A stretch of 15,022 nucleotides of DNA from an uncultured Coriobacteriaceae bacterium (lineage in GTDB: Bacteria; Actinomycetota; Coriobacteriia; Coriobacteriales; Eggerthellaceae): assembly GCA_900550055.1 (NCBI GenBank), contig URQU01000041.1:1-15022 (forward strand), given 5' to 3'. Positions 7,112 to 14,094 of the stretch are shown here, piece by piece. Position 1 is the first letter of the stretch. Each line of letters opens with the position of its first letter. The position numbers and the translations under genes are program-made. The notes under the pieces were generated by a model. It was not told the origin of the DNA and searched no databases. It saw only the letters and a program-made list of their open reading frames with translations.

Positions 7112-7555
7112 ATGCAATACGACGAGCTGAAAGAACACATCAAGCAAGCCCTGAAGGCACACGACAAGGTACGCCTGTCCATCCTTCGCCAAGTGCACGG
7201 CGAGGTCAAGGACATCGAGGTGAACGAGCGCCGCGAGATCACGGAGCAAGACGTCGACGACATGACCAAACGCGTCATCAAGCAAACCAAGGAAACGCTA
7301 GAGGGCTCCATCAAGGCCGGCAACAACCAGGAGCGCACCGACATGCTCACCGCCCAGGTGAAGATGCTCGAAGAGCTGCTTCCGCAGCAGCTGGCCGGCG
7401 AACAACTTTCGGCGCTTATCGACACCGTGCTGTCCGAAACGGGCGCAACCACGAAGAAGGAGATGGGGCGCGTCATGGGCGAACTCACCAAGCGCACCGG
7501 CGGCAACTTCGACAAAGCCGCGGCCGCGAAGGAGCTGCAGGGCAAGCTTGCCTAG
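7112..7555 (+). CDS. YqeY/GatB-domain protein
   Basis: A 147-residue helical protein of the YqeY-like family. It resembles the tail domain of the GatB/GatE subunits that bind tRNA during transamidation. The N-terminal half is a charged helical bundle starting MQYDELKEHIKQALKAHDK. The C-terminal half (~85-147) carries TTKKEMGRVMGELTKRTGG, typical of the family. The start at 7112 is set by AAGGAG 6 nt upstream; the upstream in-frame ATG at 7061 falls just past the likely -10 box and lacks a binding site. A role in tRNA-dependent amidation or amino-acid metabolism is suggested by the fold only. It is a single-gene unit, divergent from the hemolysin III operon and convergent with the aldo/keto reductase. 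Confidence 0.9.
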   Translation: MQYDELKEHIKQALKAHDKVRLSILRQVHGEVKDIEVNERREITEQDVDDMTKRVIKQTKETLEGSIKAGNNQERTDMLTAQVKMLEELLPQQLAGEQLSALIDTVLSETGATTKKEMGRVMGELTKRTGGNFDKAAAAKELQGKLA

Positions 7556-7582
7556 CAAAGCGCTGACAAGCGGACAGTAAAA

Positions 7583-7605
7583 CGCCGCCTGCAATGCAGA
7601 CGGCG
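7583..7605 (+). terminator. Secondary hairpin after the yqeY-like gene
   Basis: An inverted repeat CGCCG-C-CTGC / GCAG-A-CGGCG has one C/A mismatch and a tiny loop. It lies 27 nt after the stop and is followed by AAAAC. It precedes a much stronger hairpin and may act with it. Confidence 0.4.
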
Positions 7606-7609
7606 AAAA

Positions 7610-7650
7610 CGAACGGGGTCGAAGGCGCACACCGCCTTCGACCCCGTTCG
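7610..7650. terminator. Bidirectional terminator between yqeY-like gene and reductase
   Basis: A perfect 18-bp stem (7610-7627 with 7633-7650) has a 5-nt loop (CACAC). On the minus strand it is followed by TTTTCGCC; on the plus strand no T run follows. It sits between convergent genes and probably blocks read-through from both. Confidence 0.85.
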
Positions 7651-7832
7651 CACATCACAGCTTCGAACCTGTCCCGCATTGCGAATCCACAATGCTCGGA
7701 TGTCTCCCGCGACCACGCCAACTCAGCATTGTGGCTCAGGAGCGTTCGGGCGCCTTCTCAGCGACCCCATCCCCGCAGCGGCTCCGCCCGAAACGCTCGT
7801 CAACCTTTTCGGCCGCAACCGGCCCCAAACCC
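7651..7832 (-). repeat. Inverted-repeat-rich 3' region of the reductase gene
   Basis: Between the 18-bp terminator and the reductase stop codon lie several inverted repeats. CCACAATGCT (7687-7696) pairs with AGCATTGTGG (7725-7734). GAGCGTTCGGGC (7740-7751) pairs with 7786-7798 apart from one bulged A. A GGCC-6-GGCC element lies near 7809-7822. CAATGC at 7690-7695 could instead pair with GCATTG at 7676-7681. No gene is seen here. It may be a structured 3' UTR. Confidence 0.45.
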
Positions 7833-8960
7833 CTACTCGAAATGCTCGGCGGCCTTCTCAAGCTGCTCGATGATGTTGATGCTCTGCGGGCACATGGCCT
7901 CGCATGCGCCGCATTGGATGCAGTCGCTCGCACGGCCCGGCGCCGCCTGCCAGCTATATTGCTGCTTGGCGAACTCGGTGTTCTCCGTCTGAACCTCCAG
8001 GTTCAGCAGATTCATGATCTCGGGAATGGCAACTTGCTGCGGGCAGTCCTTCACGCAGTAACGGCAATTGGTGCACGGCACCGTGGGTATAGCCGCCAGC
8101 ACCTCGCGCGCCGCATCCAGCGCCTTCTGCTCCCTTGGGGAGAACACGCCGCCGTGCTCGTGCCATTCGGCGATGTTCTGCCTCATCTGATCGGGCGTGG
8201 ACATGCCGGAAAGCACGGTGAGAACGCCGGGCTGGTTATAGCAGAAACGATACGCCCACGACGCCTGGCTCAAATCCGGGCGCGCCTCCAGCAACGGCGC
8301 CGCAACGGCAGCCGGCAAATCGGCCAAACGGCCGCCGCGCGCAGGCTCCATGACCACCACCGGCTTGCCATGCTTGCGAGCAACCTCCATATTGCGGCGC
8401 GATTGCACCACGGGGCTTTCCCAGTCCAGATAGTTCACCTGCAACTGGATGAAGTCCACCTCGGGATGATCGTTGAGCAGCTGATCGAGCGTCTCCGCGC
8501 CGTCGTGCATGCTGAAGCCCACGTTGCGGATCTTGCCTGCCGCCTTCATCTCCTGCGCCCATTCCCACATACCGAAGTCGTCGAACTTCTTCGTACGCTC
8601 GCCGCCAACGTTGTGCAACAGGTAATAATCCACGTAGTCGGCGCCCAACCGCTCAAGGGACGTGTCCAGGCACGCCTTGGCGGTTTCGGCATCAGGCAAC
8701 GCCCAGGCGAGGCACTTCGTAGCAATGGTGAAGCTATCACGCGGATAACGCTCCACCAGAGCCTCGCGCAACGCCACCTCGGAATGCCCGTTATGGTAAA
8801 CGAAAGCGGTATCGAAATACGTGCCGCCGGCGTCCATGAACAGGTCGACCATCTCCTTGACCTGCTCGATGTCGATGGCGGTGACATCCTTGGGGTCGGT
8901 AAGCGGAAATCGCATGCAGCCGAAGCCCAGCTTCGACACGGTGTTGTTCTCTACAGTCAT
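7833..8960 (-). CDS. Aldo/keto reductase with C-terminal 2x[4Fe-4S] ferredoxin domain
   Basis: A 375-residue fusion. Residues ~1-285 are an aldo/keto reductase barrel with the catalytic tetrad visible as D50, Y55 (TYFDTAFVYHNG), K82 (ATKC) and H116 (LLHN). Residues ~290-375 hold two ferredoxin cluster motifs: C296-x2-C299-x2-C302-x3-C306-P and C347-x2-C350-x2-C353-x3-C357-P. This architecture is common in strict anaerobes and suggests ferredoxin- or flavin-linked electron transfer instead of, or as well as, NADPH. The physiological substrate cannot be told. The start at 8960 is set by GAGGAG 7 nt upstream and the protein opening MTVENNTVSKLGFGCMRFP. A further in-frame ATG 15 codons up is unsupported. 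It is transcribed alone, with a promoter upstream and a structured 3' region. Confidence 0.93.
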   Translation of the reverse strand: MTVENNTVSKLGFGCMRFPLTDPKDVTAIDIEQVKEMVDLFMDAGGTYFDTAFVYHNGHSEVALREALVERYPRDSFTIATKCLAWALPDAETAKACLDTSLERLGADYVDYYLLHNVGGERTKKFDDFGMWEWAQEMKAAGKIRNVGFSMHDGAETLDQLLNDHPEVDFIQLQVNYLDWESPVVQSRRNMEVARKHGKPVVVMEPARGGRLADLPAAVAAPLLEARPDLSQASWAYRFCYNQPGVLTVLSGMSTPDQMRQNIAEWHEHGGVFSPREQKALDAAREVLAAIPTVPCTNCRYCVKDCPQQVAIPEIMNLLNLEVQTENTEFAKQQYSWQAAPGRASDCIQCGACEAMCPQSINIIEQLEKAAEHFE

Positions 8961-8984
8961 CGAATGCTCCTCTCGTCTCATTCG

Positions 8985-9015
8985 ATGGTAAAGGCTGGAG
9001 CGCACTTCAGGTCAA
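8985..9015 (-). promoter_or_regulatory. Putative promoter of the aldo/keto reductase
   Basis: On the minus strand TTGACC (9010-9015) is a good -35 hexamer. The -10 is either TTTACC (17-bp spacing) or TACCAT (8985-8990, 19-bp spacing). The start codon is about 25 nt further on. Confidence 0.5.
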
Positions 9016-9062
9016 GGACAGCTTCGAACGGCGACGAAATTCATCTCTCGCGCAGAAAAGCG

Positions 9063-9225
9063 CCGCAAATCGCGAGCTCCGGGCCAAGCGTCACGGACCA
9101 CGACGGCAATCGCCGCAACGGCAAAGGGCTACAGCGAAAACCAACACAGCCGCAAATGACACCACCGACCGCAAATCCCAGATCGGACATCATGGCAAGC
9201 CGCGGCAAGACCGCCGCAACCGCAA
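9063..9225. repeat. Cluster of nine CSGCAA hexamers upstream of the reductase promoter
   Basis: Between the GH30 stop codon and the reductase promoter the hexamer C(C/G)GCAA occurs nine times in one orientation, at 9063, 9104, 9113, 9119, 9150, 9169, 9203, 9214 and 9220. Four of these extend to CCGCAAA (TTTGCGG on the reductase coding strand). No gene or terminator hairpin is evident in this 269-bp gap. Confidence 0.5.
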
Positions 9226-9229
9226 AGGA

Positions 9230-10657
9230 TTACTTGTCTCGCACCTCATCCGCATCCCACACCAACGTGGTTATGCTATGCCCCGCCGCCTTGCACTCCG
9301 CCGTGAACACCCCTTCCGATACCAGGAGCTTTCGCGGCCTGGCATGACGATTCAGCACGACCAGCGCACGCGACCCATCGGGGCGCAGGAAGCCCACCGT
9401 CTCCAGATCGTCGGTATAACGCGAGGTCAGGAAACGACGGGAGCCTACCGGCGCAAAACGCGAGAAGTGCGCCATATAGAAGAACGATCGATTTGCCACC
9501 AACTCGCGCTTGTCGCGATCGTACATCAACGGCGCTTCGCAGAAGTTGCGGGCATGATTCGGCCCGCCCTTCTCATTGAGCAACAGATTCCAATCGATGA
9601 ATCCGGCAGCGCCCGCGTTCAGGCTGCCTATGATGGCATGCGCATACTGCTCCGCCTTGCGCTCCTGCGTGGCCTTGCGCTCTTCGCCCCGCGTATACTC
9701 CACGCAACCTTCGGTGAACAGCAGCTCCTTGTCCGGCCAACGCCGCGCCACCTCGCCCACCTGCTCGAAATGGTCGCCCGCATACCAATGGAACGCAACA
9801 CCCGCAAAGGCATCGGAGGCCACCGTGCCCTCGGCTCGCCAGCCGGCGGCGGCAAGCGGAAGCTTCCCCGCCTGATTCACCGGCGCCCCGAAGGTGGACT
9901 GAACGCGCGACAATATCTTGTCGGTGTTGTGATCCCAAGCGAACAGCTTCACATCGCCATGCCCCGACGCATCCAGCGCCGGACGCAGATACGCTGCCGC
10001 GAATTGAGCTTCCTCTTCCGCACTGAACAGGCACGAATCCCACGCCTGGCTTGCCATAGGCTCGTTTTGCACGCTCATACGGCTGATGCGCACGCCCTCG
10101 CGAGCATATGCATCCACGTATTTCGCCAGCACCTCAGCCCATGCCTCATACTGCGAACGACGCAGCTTGCCACCCCCGTTCATGCGGCGGTTGGTCTTCA
10201 TGAACGCCGGCGGGCTCCAGGGGCTTGCGAATAACTGCAGCTGCGGGTTCACCGCAAGCCCGCACTTGATGAACGGAAGCAGCAGCTGCCTATCGCGGCT
10301 TATAGTGAACGATCGCAGGCTAGAATCGAAGGGCCTGACATACGAGTAGTTGCCCAACGCGAAATCGCAGCTTTGGATATGCGTGCGGCATAAGCTGTAC
10401 GCATTCCCACCAGCAGCCGGATCGCCATCTTTCGCCCCTCCGAAGCACAGCAGCAGAAAACGATCTTGCAGCTCGGGAGGCATCAAGGCGAACACGTTTG
10501 CCGCCGCCTCCGTGAACGCGCCACCGAACCCCGAGATGCGCTGATACGCCACATCAGGGCGGCAAGTGATCAAATTGAGCTCGGCATTGGGATTACGCGC
10601 GAAATTCAGCTCGTCCTGAGACAGCGTATTGTTCGCATCTGTGACATAGCGCTTCAT
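9230..10657 (-). CDS. GH30 family glycoside hydrolase (glucosylceramidase-like)
   Basis: A 475-residue glycoside hydrolase of family 30 (clan A): a (beta/alpha)8 barrel followed by the family's beta-sandwich at ~400-475. The likely acid/base is E199 in SVQNEP and the likely nucleophile is E316 in LLFTEGCVE. Other family marks are ISGFGGAFTEAAANVF (41-56), SPWSPPAFMKTN (145-156) and VAFHWYAGDHF (287-297). Known members cut beta-glucosyl (glucosylceramide), beta-1,6-glucan or xylan bonds, and the substrate here is unknown. No signal peptide is present, so the enzyme is predicted to be intracellular and needs an imported or internal substrate. The ATG at 10657 lies 5 nt after the stop of the alarmone synthetase gene, with a mediocre GAAGAG binding site, so translation is probably coupled. 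Confidence 0.9.
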   Translation of the reverse strand: MKRYVTDANNTLSQDELNFARNPNAELNLITCRPDVAYQRISGFGGAFTEAAANVFALMPPELQDRFLLLCFGGAKDGDPAAGGNAYSLCRTHIQSCDFALGNYSYVRPFDSSLRSFTISRDRQLLLPFIKCGLAVNPQLQLFASPWSPPAFMKTNRRMNGGGKLRRSQYEAWAEVLAKYVDAYAREGVRISRMSVQNEPMASQAWDSCLFSAEEEAQFAAAYLRPALDASGHGDVKLFAWDHNTDKILSRVQSTFGAPVNQAGKLPLAAAGWRAEGTVASDAFAGVAFHWYAGDHFEQVGEVARRWPDKELLFTEGCVEYTRGEERKATQERKAEQYAHAIIGSLNAGAAGFIDWNLLLNEKGGPNHARNFCEAPLMYDRDKRELVANRSFFYMAHFSRFAPVGSRRFLTSRYTDDLETVGFLRPDGSRALVVLNRHARPRKLLVSEGVFTAECKAAGHSITTLVWDADEVRDK

Positions 10658-10662
10658 GATAG

Positions 10663-11439
10663 CTACTCTTCGGGTTCCAAGGCACCCGCCAGCACCTGCA
10701 TACGGGACTCGACTTCCTCGATGATCCTACTGCAATCCTTCAGTTCGCTGCTTGCATCGATGCCTTGTACTTCGCTGACGGCTTTGTATTTCAAATCGTG
10801 CTCCAGGCTTGCCCAGAAATCCATCGCCAGCGTTCTCAGCTGAATCTCCACGGGAATGGATTCCTTCTTATCCATGAAGAACACGGGGATGCGCGCAATA
10901 ACGTGAAGGCTGCGATACCCGTTCGGCTTCGGCGAGGCGATATAGTCCTTCACCTTCACGATCTCAAGATCGTCTTGACGGTTAAGCAGCTCGAACAAAC
11001 TGTATACGTCCTGGATATAGGGGCAGATAACGCGGATGCCGGCAATGTCGAGGATATAGCGCTCCATGTTCTCAAGCGTTGCCTCATACCCGTAACGCCC
11101 GATTTTCTCGTAGATGCTCGCAGGCGTTTTCAAGCGGCTTTCAATATGATGGATGGGGTTGCGATGCTTCTTCAGGTTCAAATCCTGGTCCAGAATCTCC
11201 AGGCGAACCTGCATCTCCCTCATGGCAGCCCGGTACTTCTGCATGATCGACTGGGTCTCCACGCTAGCCTGATGCAGCTTTTCCATGCTCTCGGAGGTCA
11301 TATACAGATTCCCATTCATATCGAACGCCGAAAGATCGGGCACGTTCGGGATGGGCAATTGCTTTGCGGCATCGTCCTCCACGGTACGGCCCTGCAACCT
11401 TTCCGCGGTTTTGAAATCGGGTTCACCGGTCGCGCTCAT
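10663..11439 (-). CDS. relQ: RelQ-type small alarmone synthetase, (p)ppGpp synthetase
   Basis: A 258-residue GTP pyrophosphokinase with a synthetase domain only. It transfers pyrophosphate from ATP to GDP/GTP to make (p)ppGpp. Motifs are DIAGIRV (131-137), DYIASPKPNGYRSLH (165-179), VEIQLRT with the likely catalytic E198, and FWASLEHDLKYK (208-219). There is no HD hydrolase domain and no TGS/ACT domains, as expected for RelQ/YjbM/YwaC-type enzymes. The N-terminal ~45 residues, before SMEKLHQ, are an extension compared with typical ~210-residue RelQ. The start at 11439 is set by AAGGAG 9 nt upstream. It is the first gene of a two-gene unit with the GH30 hydrolase. A terminator separates it from mazG upstream. 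Confidence 0.92.
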   Translation of the reverse strand: MSATGEPDFKTAERLQGRTVEDDAAKQLPIPNVPDLSAFDMNGNLYMTSESMEKLHQASVETQSIMQKYRAAMREMQVRLEILDQDLNLKKHRNPIHHIESRLKTPASIYEKIGRYGYEATLENMERYILDIAGIRVICPYIQDVYSLFELLNRQDDLEIVKVKDYIASPKPNGYRSLHVIARIPVFFMDKKESIPVEIQLRTLAMDFWASLEHDLKYKAVSEVQGIDASSELKDCSRIIEEVESRMQVLAGALEPEE

Positions 11440-11508
11440 GGGCTTGCTCCTTCTCCGCACCCATCGATGCGGTATATCTACGATTCACGCAGTTCACGCT
11501 TTTAAAAT

Positions 11509-11540
11509 ATGCGCCGCAGGCCAAAGGGCTTGCGGCGCAT
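11509..11540 (-). terminator. Terminator of mazG
   Basis: A 14-bp stem with one G/U-type pair (11509-11522 with 11527-11540) has a 4-nt loop. On the minus strand it is followed by ATTTTAAAA. It lies about 110 nt after the mazG stop and before relQ, so relQ needs its own promoter within 11440-11508. TATACC-like bases near 11472-11477 are the only weak candidate. Confidence 0.75.
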
Positions 11541-11648
11541 GCTATCGATCGAAACTATGGTAGCGCACGGAAGGCAAGGTTTACAGAGCGGCAAGGGCTT
11601 TCTTACCGTTCCGTTACCACGGCTAGCTCCCCATCCTGTCGATCGCGC

Positions 11649-12551
11649 TTAATCGCGCAAATCGGACTTCGCCTGCTCCCACAAGCGGTTTTGCTCCTCG
11701 CAGGTCATATCCTCAAGGCGTACGCCCTGATCAAACGCCGACTGCTCCATGGCAGACCAACGTGTCCGGAACTTGCGGCAGCTAGCACGCAACGCGTTCT
11801 CGGCGTTCACGCCCATGCGGCGGGCGACGTTAACCATGCTGAACAGCACATCGCCCAGCTCCTCCTCCACATGAGCGATGGCCTCGGGATCGCCTTCGAC
11901 CTTGCCGTTGGCTGCCTTCGGAGCCTGGTCATATGCCTCATCGAGCTCGTCGATTTCGCTTCGAACCTGGTCCCACACATCTTCGAGCGTATCCCACTCG
12001 AATCCGGCCGCAGCCGCCTTGCGCGAGATCTTCTGCGCCTGCATCAGAGCCGGAAAGCTTACCGGCACGCCGTCCAGCAACCCGGCCGGCGGTTCGTCTC
12101 CGCCTTCCTCACCGGCCTGATCGGCCGCCTGCTTTTCCTGGAGCTTCACCTTGTCCCACAGGCTCAACACCTCAGAGGCGCCGGCCGCCGCCTCGTCCCC
12201 AAACACGTGAGGGTGACGTCTGACCATCTTTGCGTCCACGTCCGCTGCAACGTCTTCGATATCGAACTCGCCCGCATCGGCCGCTATCTGACTTTGCAGC
12301 ACCACCTGCAACAGGACATCGCCCAGCTCCTCGCGCATATGGGAAACGTCACCCATCTCGATGGCATCGACTGCTTCATACGCCTCTTCGATCATGTTGT
12401 GAGCGATAGACGAATGCGTCTGCTCACGGTCCCATGGGCAGCCGTCTGGCGCACGCAACGCCGAAATCGTTGCTACGAACTGGTCGAACGCGGGATGCTG
12501 TTCAGGATGCGCCGCCCGCTCAAGCGCATTCTCATGTTGCGATGCCGACAT
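11649..12551 (-). CDS. mazG: MazG nucleoside triphosphate pyrophosphohydrolase
   Basis: A 300-residue protein that hydrolyses NTPs/dNTPs to the monophosphate and PPi. It is a house-cleaning enzyme also linked in E. coli to lowering ppGpp. Two all-alpha MazG domains are seen. In the first, DGCPWD (36-41), EEAYEA (55-60) and EELGD (74-78) give the E-x2-E and E-x2-D Mg2+ ligands. In the second, EIDELDEAYD (199-208) and EEELGDVLF (229-237) repeat the pattern. RHPHVFG (112-118) is the usual linker mark. An acidic insert at ~140-160 makes it longer than the ~263-residue E. coli enzyme. The start at 12551 is set by AAGGAG 7 nt upstream. An in-frame ATG 30 codons earlier has no binding site. It is transcribed alone and leftward, upstream of relQ. 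Confidence 0.95.
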   Translation of the reverse strand: MSASQHENALERAAHPEQHPAFDQFVATISALRAPDGCPWDREQTHSSIAHNMIEEAYEAVDAIEMGDVSHMREELGDVLLQVVLQSQIAADAGEFDIEDVAADVDAKMVRRHPHVFGDEAAAGASEVLSLWDKVKLQEKQAADQAGEEGGDEPPAGLLDGVPVSFPALMQAQKISRKAAAAGFEWDTLEDVWDQVRSEIDELDEAYDQAPKAANGKVEGDPEAIAHVEEELGDVLFSMVNVARRMGVNAENALRASCRKFRTRWSAMEQSAFDQGVRLEDMTCEEQNRLWEQAKSDLRD

Positions 12552-12585
12552 ACCATGCTCCTTCGTCGAGTTCGATTTGTTAAAG

Positions 12586-12591
12586 AGTATA
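12586..12591 (-). promoter_or_regulatory. Putative -10 box of mazG
   Basis: TATACT on the minus strand at 12586-12591 lies 34 nt upstream of the mazG ATG. No good -35 hexamer is visible. Confidence 0.45.
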
Positions 12592-12847
12592 CCCTTCAAC
12601 GCGGCGAGACCGCAGCAGCCCCCAGGGCGCTTTCCGCTCATCTTCCATCACCCGGCATCTTTAATGAGACAGCACCGCTGCAGCCCGAGGAGCCGAGCCC
12701 GTATCACGGCAGCAAAAACAATTCAGAGGCCATCCCGTATTGCCAGCAGTAAAAACCAAAGGCGCACGTCTTATCCTCGATTCGGTCATTATTGCCTCAA
12801 AGCAAGCTGCGGAATCGCCGGAGAGCATGATCGAGGCTTCCCTGCCT

Positions 12848-12911
12848 GCCTGTTTACCCGTCTCTTTACCTGTTATGCCGCCTGGTTACCGGCCTATTTT
12901 GCCTGCTTACC
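12848..12911 (+). repeat. Direct repeats GCCTGNTTACC
   Basis: Three copies of the 11-mer GCCTGNTTACC start at 12848, 12880 and 12901. A partial copy, TCTCTTTACCTG, lies at 12861-12872. The spacings of 32 and 21 bp are close to three and two helical turns, so the copies would face the same side of the DNA. Read on the minus strand the unit is GGTAANCAGGC. Confidence 0.6.
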
Positions 12912-13034
12912 CGCTCTTTCACCCGCCGTCATCTCATGAGGCCTTGCCGCCCTTACGCACGCTGCCAAGCCGCCGTCCCATCACGCCCTACTGCAGGTTC
13001 CGCGCACATGCTGCGCATCATTGCGGGTATCGGG

Positions 13035-13040
13035 TATCAT
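13035..13040 (+). promoter_or_regulatory. Putative -10 box of the trmH-like gene
   Basis: TATCAT at 13035-13040 occurs in a short duplicated stretch (GGGTATC twice) 35 nt upstream of the ATG. The -35 region (about 13012-13017) is poor. Confidence 0.4.
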
Positions 13041-13075
13041 TAATCCCAAGCAACATCGAACAGGAAGAACGGCTC

Positions 13076-13927
13076 ATGATCATCAACGTCAGCACCATAG
13101 ACGACCCCCGCCTTGACGCATATGCGCGCCTGACGGAGGTGCAACTGCGAAACAAGCTCGAACCCGAGAAGGGCATGTTCATCGCCGAGTCATCGAAGGT
13201 CATCGAACGTGCTGTCGAAGGCGGCATGCAACCGCTGTCGCTGCTGATGGAGGAGAAGTTCCTTCCCGGCATGGAGCCCATCATCGAGCGAATCAAGCAA
13301 CGATACCTGGATTTCGATCTTCCGGTGTTCATACTCCCGCATGGCGAACTCAAGCAGCTGACCGGCTTTGAACTCACCCGCGGTGCGCTCGGGGCCTTCC
13401 GGCGCCCCATCGCTGCAAGCGTAGAAGAAGTATGCCGCGACGCCCGAAGAGTAGCCGTGCTCGAAGACATCACGAACCACACTAATGTCGGAGCCATCTT
13501 CCGCAGCGCAGCCGCGCTTGGAATAGACGCAGTGCTCGTCACGCAAGCGTGCTACGATCCGCTTTATCGTCGAGCGGTACGCGTTTCCATGGGAACCGTG
13601 TTCCAAGTTCCTTGGGCCCGTATCGGCGCCGACTCAGGGGCCACAGGAGCAGGCTCGTGGACACATGACGGAATCCCTCTTCTGCACAGCCTTGGGTTCA
13701 AGACAGCTGCGTTAGCGCTGTCAAATGATTCAATCGCTATCGACGACCCACAACTTGCCAGCGAAGAACGCCTTGCTCTGGTGCTGGGAACCGAAGGCGA
13801 CGGCCTAGCAGCAAGCACTATTGCGCATTGCGACTACACCGTGCGCATCCCCATGGCACACGGAGTCGATAGCCTCAACGTAGCAGCAGCAAGCGCTGTT
13901 GCCTTCTGGGAGCTACGCGCAAGGTAG
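13076..13927 (+). CDS. SpoU/TrmH family RNA 2'-O-methyltransferase
   Basis: A 283-residue SPOUT-class methyltransferase that transfers methyl from S-adenosylmethionine to a ribose 2'-OH of rRNA or tRNA. Residues ~10-110 form the substrate-binding domain, with FIAESSKVIERAV (35-47) as its mark. The catalytic knotted domain shows all three SpoU motifs: NHTNVGAIFRSA (134-145), LGTEGDGL (237-244) and IPMAHGVDSLNVAAAS (258-273). The insert ~183-200, rich in Gly and Ser, is unusual. The start at 13076 is set by AGGAAG about 8 nt upstream and by homologous-looking sequence beginning right after it. The long open frame upstream is intergenic. The target nucleotide is unknown. It is convergent with the universal stress gene. 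Confidence 0.9.
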   Translation: MIINVSTIDDPRLDAYARLTEVQLRNKLEPEKGMFIAESSKVIERAVEGGMQPLSLLMEEKFLPGMEPIIERIKQRYLDFDLPVFILPHGELKQLTGFELTRGALGAFRRPIAASVEEVCRDARRVAVLEDITNHTNVGAIFRSAAALGIDAVLVTQACYDPLYRRAVRVSMGTVFQVPWARIGADSGATGAGSWTHDGIPLLHSLGFKTAALALSNDSIAIDDPQLASEERLALVLGTEGDGLAASTIAHCDYTVRIPMAHGVDSLNVAAASAVAFWELRAR

Positions 13928-13933
13928 AAAACC

Positions 13934-14022
13934 GCGCACTCGCCAATACGAAAATACTCTCAAGCATTTTCTGAAGCTTGCGCTCCATGTAATGCGCCTT
14001 AACGGCCTTTCGGCGAGTGCGC
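13934..14022. repeat. 11-bp inverted repeat after the trmH-like gene
   Basis: GCGCACTCGCC (13934-13944) and GGCGAGTGCGC (14012-14022) are perfect inverted copies enclosing 67 nt, directly after the methyltransferase stop. They could form a long stem-loop in the 3' UTR, just before the main terminator. Confidence 0.5.
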
Positions 14023-14035
14023 CCCATACAGGACA

Positions 14036-14069
14036 ATTGGCCGTATGCGAATATTCGCATACGGCCAAT
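14036..14069. terminator. Bidirectional terminator between trmH-like gene and usp
   Basis: A perfect 34-bp palindrome, 17 bp with 17 bp (14036-14052 with 14053-14069), has its central AATATT as the loop. It lies between convergent genes, 26 nt past the usp stop. AAAAA follows on the plus strand, which gives a T run leading into the hairpin on the minus strand. Confidence 0.8.
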
Positions 14070-14094
14070 CAAAAATCGAATGAGAATCCTGAGG

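Larger units (their letters stand above)
12552..13075. other. Divergent mazG/trmH intergenic region with phased repeats
   Basis: This is a 524-bp gap between divergent genes. It holds the mazG -10 box (12586-12591), a pyrimidine-rich stretch (about 12838-12928) with repeats of GCCTGNTTACC, and the trmH -10 box (13035-13040). Frames of 120 or more codons are open through it on the plus strand. They lack ribosome binding sites and give low-complexity Pro/Leu/Ala-rich translations, so no gene is called. Confidence 0.55.

Noticed and set aside
6190..7566. 458-codon plus-strand open frame
   Set aside because: It is antisense to hemolysin III and then runs out of frame through the yqeY-like gene. 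It is a GC-driven shadow.
7655..7685. tRNA T-arm-like GGTTCGAA on the minus strand
   Set aside because: No acceptor, D-arm or anticodon arm can be drawn around it. TTCGAA is a short palindrome that recurs by chance.
7692..9347. 551-codon plus-strand open frame
   Set aside because: It is antisense to the well-supported aldo/keto reductase and extends into the repeat-rich gap. Its His/Ala/Arg-rich translation resembles no family, and it has no ribosome binding site.
12577..12939. Plus-strand open frame of 120 codons between mazG and trmH
   Set aside because: It starts within the mazG promoter region, lacks a binding site, and its translation is low complexity through the pyrimidine-rich repeats.
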